Shown here in pieces: positions 33,766 to 44,311 of a stretch of DNA of 64,000 nucleotides (its first letter is position 1; each line of letters opens with the position of its first letter). Source of the stretch: Haemaphysalis longicornis. Taxonomy: Eukaryota; Arthropoda; Arachnida; Ixodida; Ixodidae. A program made the translations under genes and the position numbers. The notes under the pieces were generated by a model. The model was not told where the DNA came from. It saw nothing but the letters and a program-made list of their open reading frames with translations, and did not search any database. Location of the stretch: contig CM023450.1 in the NCBI GenBank assembly GCA_013339765.2, positions 188,188,688 through 188,252,687 on the forward strand, in the 5' to 3' direction.

Positions 33766-33968
33766 GTGTTAGAAAATGTAGTCTGGTTGGTGGCTTCAAA
33801 TCAGCCACATATCTGCGCGGAGATTGGACAACAGGTTTCCTACCAAATTAGTCTGAACGGGCGCACGACCTTCTTCTTCTTCTTTTCTTTTAGATGTGTG
33901 TAGAATAAACACCTCATGTTCAATGAGACTGTTCGACGGGTGTTGGACTCTGGTCTTTTCGCAAAAGA
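33766..33968 (+). mobile_element. BEL/Pao LTR (5' LTR) and primer binding site
   Basis: A segment beginning TGTTAGAAAATG contains an AATAAA (33,903) and ends near TTTTCGCA, followed by TTGGTGCCGAAATCCCC. The motif TTGGTGCCGAAA is the usual BEL/Pao primer-binding site. The gag that follows supports this. The exact LTR start is a guess. Confidence 0.6.
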
Positions 33969-34019
33969 TTGGTGCCGAAATCCCCCTAAAGACTCGACGA
34001 AACCTCTCCTGAAGACCCC

Positions 34020-36165
34020 TGAAAAAGCAGCCTGTACGACTGAAGCGACAAACGGTGCTTCTACAATGTTTTCAGTCCCGACCCGACGCTTCTAGCTGCC
34101 CTCAAGCCTCCCGCCGCCACTGCCTCAACGCAGTGGTGTGCTACGCCGTTCCTGATTACGCGGAGTCGATTCCACGCCAAAGCCCTCCACAGAATGGATC
34201 GACACAAGCGCAAGCGGGCCACCCTTCGAGCTGGCGTGACGAAGACCATTAGCGACAGCAACGCTTTGTTGGACTCCCAGGCTGTGTCTATCGGCGAGCT
34301 GCAGGACCTTTTGAATTTTCTCATTATGAAGGAATCAGCACTTCGAGACATACACAAACAAATTGAAGACACCGCTGTTGAGCAGAATTTAGAACAAGAG
34401 TGGGAAGCTGCGTAAGGGTATTACGTTTAGATATGTGTGGCAAAATCCAAACCATCCCCAAGAATCGAAGAAATTCAGCGCCCACACGTATCAAACAGCC
34501 CAATAAACAACGTAGAGCCATTGAGCGCAGTTCGTGTGCACTCAAGCGCCTCTCTCAAGCTCCCTCGACTGGAACTAGGCAAATTTGACGGAATCATTCA
34601 AGGCTGGCGTTCCTTTTGGGACCAGTATGAGGCAGCCATACACCGGAACTCGTAGCTGTCGACCATTGACAAGTTTAAATATCTTAAAGGCTACCTTGTT
34701 GGTACGGCACAAGATAAGATCAGTGGACTTTCCCTTACTGAAAGCAACTACCAGATAGCCATAGATCTACTGGAGGAACGCTTTAGACAGAAGGACCTTG
34801 CGATCAACGACCACATGCTCGCCTCCTACAACTGCAGGCTGTAGATTCAGCGCAAGACGCTGGGGCACTGCGACGTGTACACGACGACGTAGTAAAGAAC
34901 TTCAGGAGCCTTGAAGCACTAGGGGTGAAGCAGAAACATTAAAGTGCTCTGCTCAGGGTGGCTATCGAGAAGCGACTACGTCACGATCTTGTACTTCGGT
35001 ACTCTCAACAGAAGCCTGAGGAAGCTGACACTCATAGCACATTTTCAGCGCTTCTAGACTTCCTGAAGAAGAAAGTTCGCAGCAGGGAGGAGGCGATAGA
35101 AATCGCATTGGACTGGTCAACAGTCCAGAAGAAACTCCAAGAAAAAGCGCCACATCACTATTTACCTTAAGCAGCCACCTTTACCAACACTTCCAGAACG
35201 GCCAAAGAACCGTGTTATTTCTGCAGTTATGAAGAACACTCCTTTACTACGCGTGACAAAAAGTTAACCCTTGAAGAAAAGAAGAACACACTCAAGCGAA
35301 TGCTTTTTGTGCTCCAAAAAATTCCAGAGAGCCAAGGACTCTCGGAATGCGAGATTTCTGCGTTGTCAGAACGACCAAGGCCGACACGTCTGCGACTACA
35401 AATATGCTCGTCCTTCGGCAATTGACACCCAGAGGCAGCTCGTCACGAAAGGAGTTCAAGTGACGAGTGCTGTGACTCAGGCCCAAGACACCATTCTTCG
35501 ATAAACAGCTAAAGTTTGGGCACGTGGTTCCACTCAGCCACGACTTGTCCGCTGCCTTCTGGACGGCGGTAGTCACCGAACGTTCGTCAAGGAAGATACC
35601 ACCAAGAACCTTAGATGCAAGGAAGTCGTGAAGAAGACTATGAATGTGCAAACGTTCGGACCAATGGGCCCATCTAAGCAAACTCTACGACGCGTGGAAC
35701 TGTAGAATTCAAGGCGACACAACACCGAGGCCATCCTGATCGAAGCCCTCGAGTTACCAACAATACGCAGTGGAACTCCGTTCTCGGTTCCTACTTCTTG
35801 CGTGGGAGAGGACGTTCGGGATCTTCGCCTCGCCGATGATGCTAATGCCTCAACATATTACACTATTCAGGTACTCAGTATCCAAATATTACTGGAAAGT
35901 CACAACTGGAAAAATTCGGAAGCTTACAAATGGCTTAAATGCCGTTGAGACGTCTTTCGGGTGGACGCCACAGGGCCCGACAAAAAGCACAGAGAATATC
36001 CGACGCATGTTTTCCGCTGGCGTCTTAGAGGTATTGGCCAGGAATTTCAGTGATGACAACAAAAAACTGTCGCAACAGCTGCAAGCCTTCTGGGCGGTTG
36101 AGCACATGGGCATCCTTAACCAGAAGGATGAAGCATCTGGTCGAACCAGCGAGTTTCTCCATTGA
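34020..36165 (+). pseudogene. BEL/Pao gag-protease relic
   Basis: On the plus strand, several frames recover BEL/Pao Gag: LRAGVTKTISDSNALLDSQ with a coiled-coil-like helix from 34,194. The DUF1759-like capsid follows (LPRLELGKFDGIIQGWRSFW, IHRNS, ATIDKFKYL-like, SGLSLTESNYQIAIDLLEER, then VAIEKRLRHDLVLRYSQQK and STFSALLDFLKKKVRSREEA). After it comes a zinc-knuckle region (CFLCSKKFQRAKDSRNARF) and a protease remnant (CLLDGGSHRTFVKEDTTKN). A Pao-type region continues to about 36,165 (SGTPFSVPTSC-like, then AVEHMGILNQKDEA). Many stops and frameshifts. It ends beside an RTE LINE in reverse orientation; RT, RNase H and integrase are missing. Confidence 0.82.
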
Positions 36166-36189
36166 GCTCATTGCACGTAGCGCCCTCTC

Positions 36190-36765
36190 TACGGCCTCTA
36201 CGAAACACCGATCATCATCACCAACCTATCTACGCCCACTGCAGGGCAAAGGCCTCTCCAATTATTCCCGAATTATCCCGGTCCTGTGCTAACTGCGACC
36301 AATATATCCCCGCAAACTTCTTCATTTCATCTGCCCATCTCTGCCGCCCCCTGCAACGCTTGCCTTCTCTAGGGATCCGCTCTGTTAGCCTTAATGGCCA
36401 ATGGTTATCTTGCCTTCCCATTACATGTCCTGCCCACGTCCATTTCTTCTTCTTAATTTCTACTAATATGTCCTTAACACGCGTTTGTCCCCTGACCCAC
36501 TCCGATATTTGTCCCCTGACTCACTCCTTTTGTACCCTGACCCACTCTTATTGCCCCTTAATGTTACACATCATCTCTCGCTCCATTTCCCGCTGAGTTC
36601 TCATTTTAAGTTGAACCCTTTTACTGCGCCTCCCAGTTTCTGTCCCGTACGTGACTAGCGGTAACATGCAGCTGTCATACAGTTTCTTCTTCAGGGACAA
36701 TGGTAGGCTGCCATTCATTATCTGGGAATGCCTGCCGTAGGCACTCCACCCCATTCTTGTCCTTC
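36190..36765 (-). mobile_element. RTE-clade LINE, 3' end
   Basis: On the minus strand MGWSAYGRHSQIMNGSLPLS, KKKLYDSCMLPLVTYGTET and RVQLKMRTQREMEREM (36,754-36,548) match the C-terminal part of RTE ORF2. After a shift, RQDNHWPLRLTERIPREGKR and QLAQDRDN follow in 36,421-36,230. The element ends at about 36,200 in a short GATGATGATG tail, typical of RTE. The 5' part is missing. A partial copy of the same family, in plus orientation, is at 63.46-64.0 kb. Confidence 0.88.
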
Positions 36766-37900
36766 TAATTAGCTGTGCCTCATGGCTTGCGATCCGGGGT
36801 CACAACTTCGCCTAAGTAGTAAGTAGATATAGTGGCTAAGCACCGATACCGGGCAGGAAATATTCCCTCCTGTCGTCTGCAATCTGCCGTCGGTGCCAAC
36901 GCCGGAAACGAAGCCGTTCTTCGTTGCCCGGTGGCTTTCGCGTATGGGGCGTATACGACCACTATGTGCAACACCGCCTCTGCGGTGTGCTGCTTCCTTG
37001 CTTTCTCGCTGTCTTTTTTTATTACAATGTGCTTGCAACGCTAACGCACGGCTCGCCAGCCATGTGTTTGAAGCACATTCTGTGGGCACCGTTGCATGCT
37101 TGCTGTGTGCGACTTGCCTGGCCCTGTTCAACGTTAGCACTGCATTTCTGGACGTTTGCTACTGACGCGCAATGATAAAAGAGGTCAGCGATGATAGTAA
37201 ACTGCCCCTTCATTCTTTAACGAGGGCGAGCGCAGCCTATTGACGCATCAATTACCAACAACAAAAGGCCCCCATTCGGTAACATGTTGGCTGAATGGTT
37301 GCCATACCTAGCGGTGTGCGGTTCGCTGAACGAGCGAAGGCGAGGCAATGAGTGTCATTACCCAAACATACCTGCTGTACTGTTTCGTTACACGTTTTTT
37401 TTCATTTAGCTATTTTATTGCTTCTTACAAAACCTGAAAATAATAAAAGGATGCAATTGCGCGGGTTACATTTGACGAAATAACAAAACCCAGCTGAGGC
37501 TTACGCACTGCCGTGGGTTATCAAAACAAGCAACAAGCTCAGTGTTCCTACTTGCATTCTCGGCGATCAGGGTTATAAATACTTTGCCGCCGTTTGATGT
37601 TAAGTTGTGTTTTGTGATCACGCGGACATGAAAAAGGTGTGCTATATGTTGTGGTGTATACGTATACGTGTATTATAGTTGCGATGTTGTCTGTTGCGTG
37701 TATTGTGCTTTGGCAATACCTGTAGAAGTGCATGTCGCTGTTGTTGCGCTGTTTCTTCCCAATATGTGTCCGGCAACGTGCAGCCTCTGTAATGTTGGCC
37801 GTATTATACTTAAAGCCATAAAGAACACGTCTTCATGTAAGCGCCCAGTGATAGTGATGTGTGACGCTCCCCGAAATGGAGATGGCGTCACGCTACCAAC
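36766..37900. other. unassigned spacer
   Basis: I see no gene or element here. Short frames around 36,830-37,210 are open on both strands but carry no recognised domain. Confidence 0.4.
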
Positions 37901-37903
37901 TAT

Positions 37904-38650
37904 GTGGGTCCACGCAGAGTTGAGGGGAAATGAGACGACGCAGGCGTAAATATACTATTTATTCAACAATAATTAGTGCTGGTGCCGGTGCGCTCACCCG
38001 TTCAGAGGCTGGGAGTCGGTGGAGGGTGGTCAGGTGGGCGGCTGACGCCGGGTAATGGAGCCGGTAACTCTGTCATATGCGACGTTGCGCTGTGCACGTG
38101 CTCCGCTGTGCCGTTAGGGGGGTGCCGAAACTCTCGTGCCAGGTAGCGCAGGTGGTCCGTACTCCGCTGGACCGTGGACGCAAGTCCCGAGATGATGCCG
38201 TCGGCTGGCTCGTCAACGAAGTTTCGGAGGGTTCAAGAGCCGGAGGTCCCCTCGTCGCAATTTCTGCCCGGGTTGGGGAGGGAGCGCGCGATCGGATGAC
38301 TCCTACGGGCGGCTTCCTCGTTCGGCCTGGCCGGATGGTGCCTAGTCGGGAGAGAGTGTCGGGTTCCTCGTTCGCTTGCCTTCTTATACACCCCTTGGGT
38401 TGCGTACAGGGAAGGGCGAGCTCGTTGGGGAATGCTGAGGACCGGCCGGTCATCGTCCCGCGTGCGAGCGCGCCGCCCTTCAAGCTTTCCGGGCGCTTCA
38501 AGGTCAACATTGCCTAACCACGTCGGGGGCGCATGATCCCGCGCGCGTGGTCTTTCCTCGTGGTAGCACGTGTTTGCCCGCGCACGTGGTCTTTCCACGT
38601 GGGAGGACGTTTTTGTGTGAGCACGTGTTGTCCGCGGCAGCCGACCGCCA
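37904..38650 (-). mobile_element. 3' LTR of a Ty3/Gypsy element (minus strand)
   Basis: It matches the interrupted LTR at 41,568-42,891 over 38,185-38,650. On the minus strand it starts TGGCGGTCGGCTG at 38,650, directly after a purine-rich tract (GGGGATGGGCGGG) that would be the polypurine tract. A poly(A) signal AATAAA lies near 37,965 on the minus strand. The left end is not fixed. CACGTG words (for example near 38,568, 38,582 and 38,597) are frequent and shared with the other copy. Confidence 0.7.
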
Positions 38651-38871
38651 AACCCGCCCATCCCCAGAGGAGACTTTTGTCACTGCAAAAGTCTCGTTCT
38701 CAAAAAGGCTTATGGTGGGGCCACAACGTCTGATGCAAAGCACACCGCACCGCACTATCACGACACCACACTGAATGCAGTCAGCAAGGTCACACGGCGA
38801 GACGCGTCGGCACCAGTAAACATTAATCATAAACATCCTAGGAATTTCTATGTACATGGGCCAAGGGAATG

Positions 38872-41599
38872 TCAATATACAGGTTTTACGGGCTCAAAAC
38901 ATGAACACTGAAATTTGGAATTTAGCCCTTCAGATACACAGGACGAACGCCTGTCAAATATGCTACGGTGCTGCCCCTCGACTTCGTAGTGCATAACTGT
39001 TCGTCGGCTGAGGGAGGCTGTTCGCCGCGGGAGTTGAGAATTTTGAATGATTTTATCGATTACGGCTCCATCTGAAGCGTCCGTGAACGGGCTCGTAGGT
39101 GGGCCACTACGTTCTGGGGACGAAGGACGGTGCCTGCCTGTACCAACGCTCACCCTGGGAAGTCTCAGCTCGTCCTCTACTTCACCCAAAACAATTTTCA
39201 GCTTGTTTACGTTTACAATTTTCTCGTCTTTCATTCGAATCCCTCTGATTCGGCATGTGACGTCGGACAGCTTTTCGACAACCCGGAAAGGACATTTCCA
39301 TTTCGGCGCAAGCTTTTTAGCCAGGCCGCGGGCCTGGCTTTCGACTTTGACGTAGACCCTGTCGCCTATTTGAAAGCCGGCATCCTGGCTCCTTTTATCA
39401 AGACGCAACTTTCTCTTCTCCGCCGTTTTGTTCAGTGCTTCATACGCTAGCTTGTGCGAGATTGAGAGGCGTTGAGCCAGCTCCGCGTGGTAGTCCTCCC
39501 TGGTCTTATAGTGCATTCTGGGAGTGTCACCGACAATGCTCAGGAGTGCCGCATTGCGTCCGTGAAGGAGGAAAAACGGGGTTTCATTTGTGCCCTCGTT
39601 GACTGCGGTGTTGTAGGCATGCATAGCGAAAAGTAGCCACTTATCCCAATCTCGTTGGTCGTGTGCTACGTAATGAGATAACATGGTCACCAGGGTTTGA
39701 TTCAGCCTGTCTACTACACCGTTACACTCCGGATGATACGCGGTCGTTTGCAATTTTCTTATCCCCAAGAGGTCGTTCACCTCTTTCATCACCCGAGAGA
39801 CGACGTTGGTGCCCTGATCGGTTAGATGTTGCTCAGGGACGCCGTGTCTCAGTACCACCCCTTCGACGAAAACGCGGACTACGGTTTCCGCCTTCTGGTC
39901 AGCAAGCGGGAAGGCTTTGGCGTAACGGCTCAGATGGTATACAAAAACAAGTATCTACTTGCCTCCGGCAGTCGTAGTTGGTAGGAGCCCCACTATATCC
40001 ATCGCGGTGCGCTGGAACGTTGCGCTAAGTTCCTCGAACAAGTGCAAAGGAGCACGCTTTCGGTTCCTACGCATTCTATGGAGACCGCAAGAGGGGCACT
40101 TCCGACAATAATCCAGCACGTCTTTCCGCATTCCCGGCCAAAAGTACGTCATGCCTATCCTCTGGCGGGTTTTACGTGCCCCCGGGTGGCCACCGTACGT
40201 AGCATCGTGATGTACACGTAGGAGCTCGCCTTTCACTGAGGCAGGCACTACTAAACGCCCCGTACCTCCCCCCGCCTTTTCCCTGAACCTCAGCAGACCC
40301 CCGTCGTCCACATAATATTGTTCCTCACTGTCGCCTGCTTTAAGTGAGTTGACAGTTTTCTGAAGGCCGGGATCGTCGAGCTGCTCCCGCTTCATGCGGG
40401 CCTCCTCCACCGATGGCACAAAAATGTCGAGTGCCCGGACTGGCGTCCCGCTCAGGGACTCCGCGTTCTGGTTCGTTTTACCCGTCCTGTGGACGACTTC
40501 ATAGTCGTACTCCTGAAGAAGGAGGTTCCACCTTGCCAGCCTCGAGCTGGGGTCGCGAGCGTTCGTGAGCCACTTGAGCGGCTGGCAGTCGGTGACAATC
40601 TTAAAGTGCCGTCCTTATAGTAAACACCGGAAGTGGCGCACAGACCTAACTACGGCAAGGCACTCCTGCTCGGTAGCACCATATTTCTGCTCCGCGGAGT
40701 TCAGCTCCCGACTCGCGTACGCCACGGGGTGTTCCTTCCCATCGAACTCCTGTGATAACACCGCCCCTACCGCCACCTTGGAGGCATCTGTCGCAAGTGT
40801 GAACGGCCTGCTGAAATCCGAAAATTTCAGCAAGGGAGCCTCGGTCAGCTTGCGCTTCATGGCCGAGAAAGCTGCTTGTTCCTCCTCACCCCAGCTGAAT
40901 GGTTTTCTTGATTGTGAGCTGAGTTAGAGGGCGCGCCTGTTCAGCAAACTGGGGAATATGTCGCCGGTAATAGGACAGAAGACCCAGAAATTGCCTGACT
41001 TCGGTTATTGTTCTGAGCTTTGGAAACTCCTGAACGCATTGTATTTTGGACGGGTCTGGTCGTACTTCCTCCGCTGATACAATGTGTCCTAGATATTTAA
41101 CTTCGGGGCGCAGGAATTGACATTTGGATGATTTCAGTTTGAGACCGGCTGCATGTACTCTCTGGAAAACGTTACGCAGGTCGTTTAGATGGTCCTCGAA
41201 TGAGCGGCTGTACACGATCATGTCGTCCAGATATACATGACACACTTTCCCCAAAAGACCGGCGAGGATTACGTCTGCCGTGGGCTTCCATACCGCTGCG
41301 CTGTTTACGAGGCCCACTAAGCGTCACCACTGGTAATGCCCTGAAGGCGTATTGAACGCCGTCTTTTCTTTGTCGTGCTCATGCATCTCAATCTGCCAAT
41401 ACGCGGAGGCCATATCCACTACCGTGAAAAATCTCGCAGAACCCAGCTCTGACAATGCCTCCTTAATGTTCGGGAGTGGGTAAGGGTCGACGCGGGTCAC
41501 GCGGTTAAAGTCGCGGTAATCGTTGACGAAGCGGTACGACCCATCCGGCTTTTCGACCAATAGCGCCTCCCGAGATGACGCTGTTGGCTGGCTGGTCAA
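38872..41599 (-). pseudogene. Ty3/Gypsy pol (RT truncated at its start, RNase H, integrase)
   Basis: Canonical RT-RNase H-integrase order on the minus strand. RT starts abruptly at LVEKPDGSYRFVNDYRDFN (41,568) and keeps VVDMASAYWQIEM. There is an in-frame stop at 41,324, then HVYLDDMIVYS (catalytic DD) and YLGHIVSAEE. A frameshift near 40,880 precedes RNase H (LATDASKVAVGAVLSQE, ATEQECLAVV), with a stop at 40,615. Integrase follows: HHDATYGGHPGARKT...CRKCPSC zinc site, MDIVGLLP (first Asp), a stop at 39,955, LTDQGTN (second Asp), and HPECNGVVDRLN, where Asp replaces the catalytic Glu at the D35E position. The last frame ends at 38,872. Only three stops and one shift, so fairly young, but gag, protease and the start of RT are gone. 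Confidence 0.88.
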
Positions 41600-42000
41600 C
41601 GAAGTTCCGGATATTCAGAAGCCGGAGGTCCCCTCGTCGCAGTTTCGGCCCGGGTTGGGGAGGGAGCGCGCGGTCGGATGACTCCTACGGGCGGCTTCCT
41701 CGTTCGGCCTGGCCGGATGGTGCCTAGTCGGGAAAGAGTGTCGGGGGCCTCGTTCGCTCGCCTTCTTATACCCCCCTTGGGTTGCGTGCAGGGAGGGCAG
41801 GGCGAGCTCGTTGGGGAATGCTGAGGACCGGCCGGTCATCGCCCCGCGTGCGGGCGCGCCGCCCTGCAAGCCTTCCGGGCGCTTAAAGATCAATATTTCC
41901 GAACACGCGGGGGGCGCATGTTCCGCGCGCGCGCGGTCTTTCCTCGTGGCAGCACGTGTTTGCCCGCGCACGTGGTCTTTCAGCGTGGGAGCACGTTTTT

Positions 42001-42325
42001 AAATGCAGAGCATTTCAGTAACTCACGATGTCACCCGCGTTGACGTCCGTAGTCCGCACCGCACCCCTCTATAAAAAAAAGAAACACTACCCGGCGCCAA
42101 GTTTCGATCCCTCGACCCTGCGGGCGGAACGCAATGTACATGGTGCTCTAACCACTTCGCCAGAAAGCCGACACAGAATGGGACGCTATGAACGCGCCTT
42201 ATATCGTTGACTCATTGAAATTACTGCTGACGAGCGCTCTTCCGTCAGCAGTTGCCACAAGTGCAACAACATTAACGTAACGCAAACTGCTTAACGTCGT
42301 GCGCCCCCGGAAATGCTCTGCATTT
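42001..42325 (-). repeat. composite repeat with tRNA-like core and palindromic ends, copy 2
   Basis: Opposite orientation to copy 1 (17,038-17,381). The ends are AAATGCAGAGCATTT at 42,001-42,015 and AAATGCTCTGCATTT at 42,311-42,325. The core again has an A box (CTGGCGAAGTGG on the minus strand) and GGATCGAAAC. Similarity to copy 1 continues rightward past the end motif through CCCTCGCGAGGGG to about 42,365. Confidence 0.75.
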
Positions 42326-42850
42326 GATTGTGCCCCTCGCGAGGGGAATGTTTCAATGCGTCTTCCTACTCGCCAGTACACTCGTCGTCATCTGTCGGAT
42401 GTTGTGCGAACGCGGTGCGGCTGATGGCGCGCGATTTGAAACGACATTTGCATATGATCAAACTGAAAGGCTCTCCAAGAAAAACAAATACCAGGGCCAG
42501 AGTTTCTGCAGTGGATGTAGTTGTATCACCCCCTCTACGACCACGCGCATCCACAAGCGCACACAAAAAACGCTGTACGCGTCTCTTTTTTTCTTGGTCC
42601 CCTTTTAATGTAAGACATCCTCGGGGTCGGGAACCCGCGCTGGGGCGCTCTTTCCCGCTGCGGTACTAGTTGCGACCACGGCAGTGCCTATGTCCCCCGT
42701 TTGAAGTACCTGACTGGAAGGGAGGTCTCCGCGTCCACAGCTGCGTGTTCGCGTTGTAATGGGGACCAGTGCAGGCTCGATTCCGTTGGCCTCGATGTCT
42801 TGGTGGTGGAGAGCGGTAAGGTTGGATCACACAATTTCGCCAGCCTTGCA
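42001..42850 (-). mobile_element. 850-bp insertion in the LTR, flanked by TTTTT
   Basis: The intact LTR reads ACGTTTTTGTGTGAG. Here ACGTTTTT ends at 42,000 and TTTTTGTGTGAG resumes at 42,851, giving a 5-bp duplication around an exact 850-bp insert. The left 325 bp is copy 2 of the palindrome-ended tRNA-like repeat. The remaining 525 bp has no domain I recognise. The ends (AAATGCAGAG and CAGCCTTGCA) are not inverted repeats of each other. Confidence 0.8.
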
Positions 42851-42891
42851 TTTTTGTGTGAGCACGTGTTGTCCGCGACAGCCGACCGTCA

Positions 42892-44221
42892 CAGATGCCT
42901 AGTAGCTGCCCCTCACAACCCCCACTTTTTTGCGTCATCTATTGGAGGTAGTGGTAACACGCATTTATTTTATGTACAAGGGATACAAGGACGCCATGTT
43001 ACGCTTTTGCGAATTTGGGTGTCTAGGGGAGAGGGATTAGGTAATGGGAGTTGGTGAAAACGTAGAGTACATCCAATGGTACATCCAATGGGGTGTGGAA
43101 TTAAAGCAAATGGTGAAGGCGAGAGTTCTCGGCGAAACGGTCATTTTAAAACGTTCACGATTGTTTACTTCGAGCCCGCTAGAGGGCGAGCATTGTCGTC
43201 TCCTCGCTCGAACGGATGCGGTGGATCCGTTTTTTGTGCAGCCTGCATTGCCTTTGCGCTGAGATTTACGATTGCACATGATCCGCATTTTGGTGCATCG
43301 GTTGTAGCAAGGTAAGGCGACTAACAACAACTGGTTGCTCTCAAACGGCCGCATTGGACGCTTGTGATCTCGTGTGCGATAAACGACGGGGTTACAAGCC
43401 TTTCGGAAATAAAGGCGGTATTTTGAAAGCAATCATTATGACTTGTACTCTGTTTACAGAGGCGCGTTCGCGCTAAACGCGTAGGCGGAGCGCTCAGCGA
43501 GAGGAATGCACGAAGTAGCGCATATACGATTGGCGACATGGCTTGCTAACCGCAGTTATGATGCTCGGTAGGTAGTTTTTTGGTTTAGTGCATTTTATGC
43601 GCACACAACCACAGCAACCTACCTATTTGTACTTCCTGGATCCTCAAACCGATCAGCTCGCTAGGCCTTTCTAGCGTAACAAGCCTTGCTCTGATAACGC
43701 TGCCATGGGAGGAACGCTCCTCCATTAGCTTGTGAAAGGAGGAAATCTTTCTCCACTCTTAGAGGGAGAATCGCGCTCCTCCCTCTTAAAGGAAGAATCT
43801 TTCAACCTTTCAGGGAGCAATATATGATACATTTCTGCTCCACCTTTAAGGGAGAAACTATCACACCCTTTTTTTTAGAGTGTGGAAGAGAATGACGCAG
43901 CCGGCCAAGAGCCACGCAAACACGCATTCCGTGCTCTTTTTGACCAGGAATACCACACGCCCCTCTTCGAAAAATATGAAAAGCTTCTTACCCTGCGCCT
44001 AGGAACACAATTCTCCTTTCTTTGCTTCAGTGCTTGGAAAGAATAAATGGTAAATGCAGCGTGTTCGGTCCAAAATGGCCGCTCGGCACCGAAGTAACGC
44101 AAGCGCGTCGCACATGGTAAAGGGACGGTCAACGATTTTTTGTGGAGTGAATTTCCTTCAGCTCATATGAAAACAGCGTTTTATATACTAGGGTAACCGC
44201 GAGGTACTTCCAAATAAACAG
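42892..44221. other. unassigned spacer with short CTCCCT-type repeats
   Basis: I see no gene. From 43,700 to 43,880 imperfect short repeats of the type GGGAGAAT and CTCCCTCTTAAAGG recur in both orientations, so this patch could fold on itself. A duplicated CATCCAATGG lies at 43,070-43,090. Confidence 0.4.
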
Positions 44222-44311
44222 GCGGAGAGAGAGAGAGAAGTAAACTTTATTGAGAATGTCCGGCGGAGGTAGCGGGGAGGACCACGCAGGGTCGCCCGCC
44301 ACCCGACGTAG
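44222..44311 (-). other. LINE 3' UTR and CT-rich tail
   Basis: Downstream of ORF2 on the minus strand the UTR carries AATAAAGTTTACTT and ends in a CT dinucleotide run (GA on the plus strand, 44,224-44,236). The 3' end of the 2.2-3.8 kb family member is organised the same way. Confidence 0.8.

Larger units (their letters stand above)
41568..42891 (-). mobile_element. 5' LTR of the Gypsy element, fused to RT and split by an insertion
   Basis: Positions 41,568-42,000 and 42,851-42,891 match the 3' LTR (38,185-38,650). They are separated by 850 bp absent from the other LTR. The LTR begins TGACGGTCGGCTG at 42,891 on the minus strand. Its downstream end is cut at 41,568, where it joins RT directly, so the rest of the LTR, primer site, gag, protease and first part of RT are deleted. 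Confidence 0.85.

Noticed and set aside
38873..39858. A retroviral envelope gene after the integrase
   Set aside because: The frame ends at 38,872 and is followed by noncoding sequence, a polypurine tract and the LTR. No signal peptide or transmembrane segment is visible.
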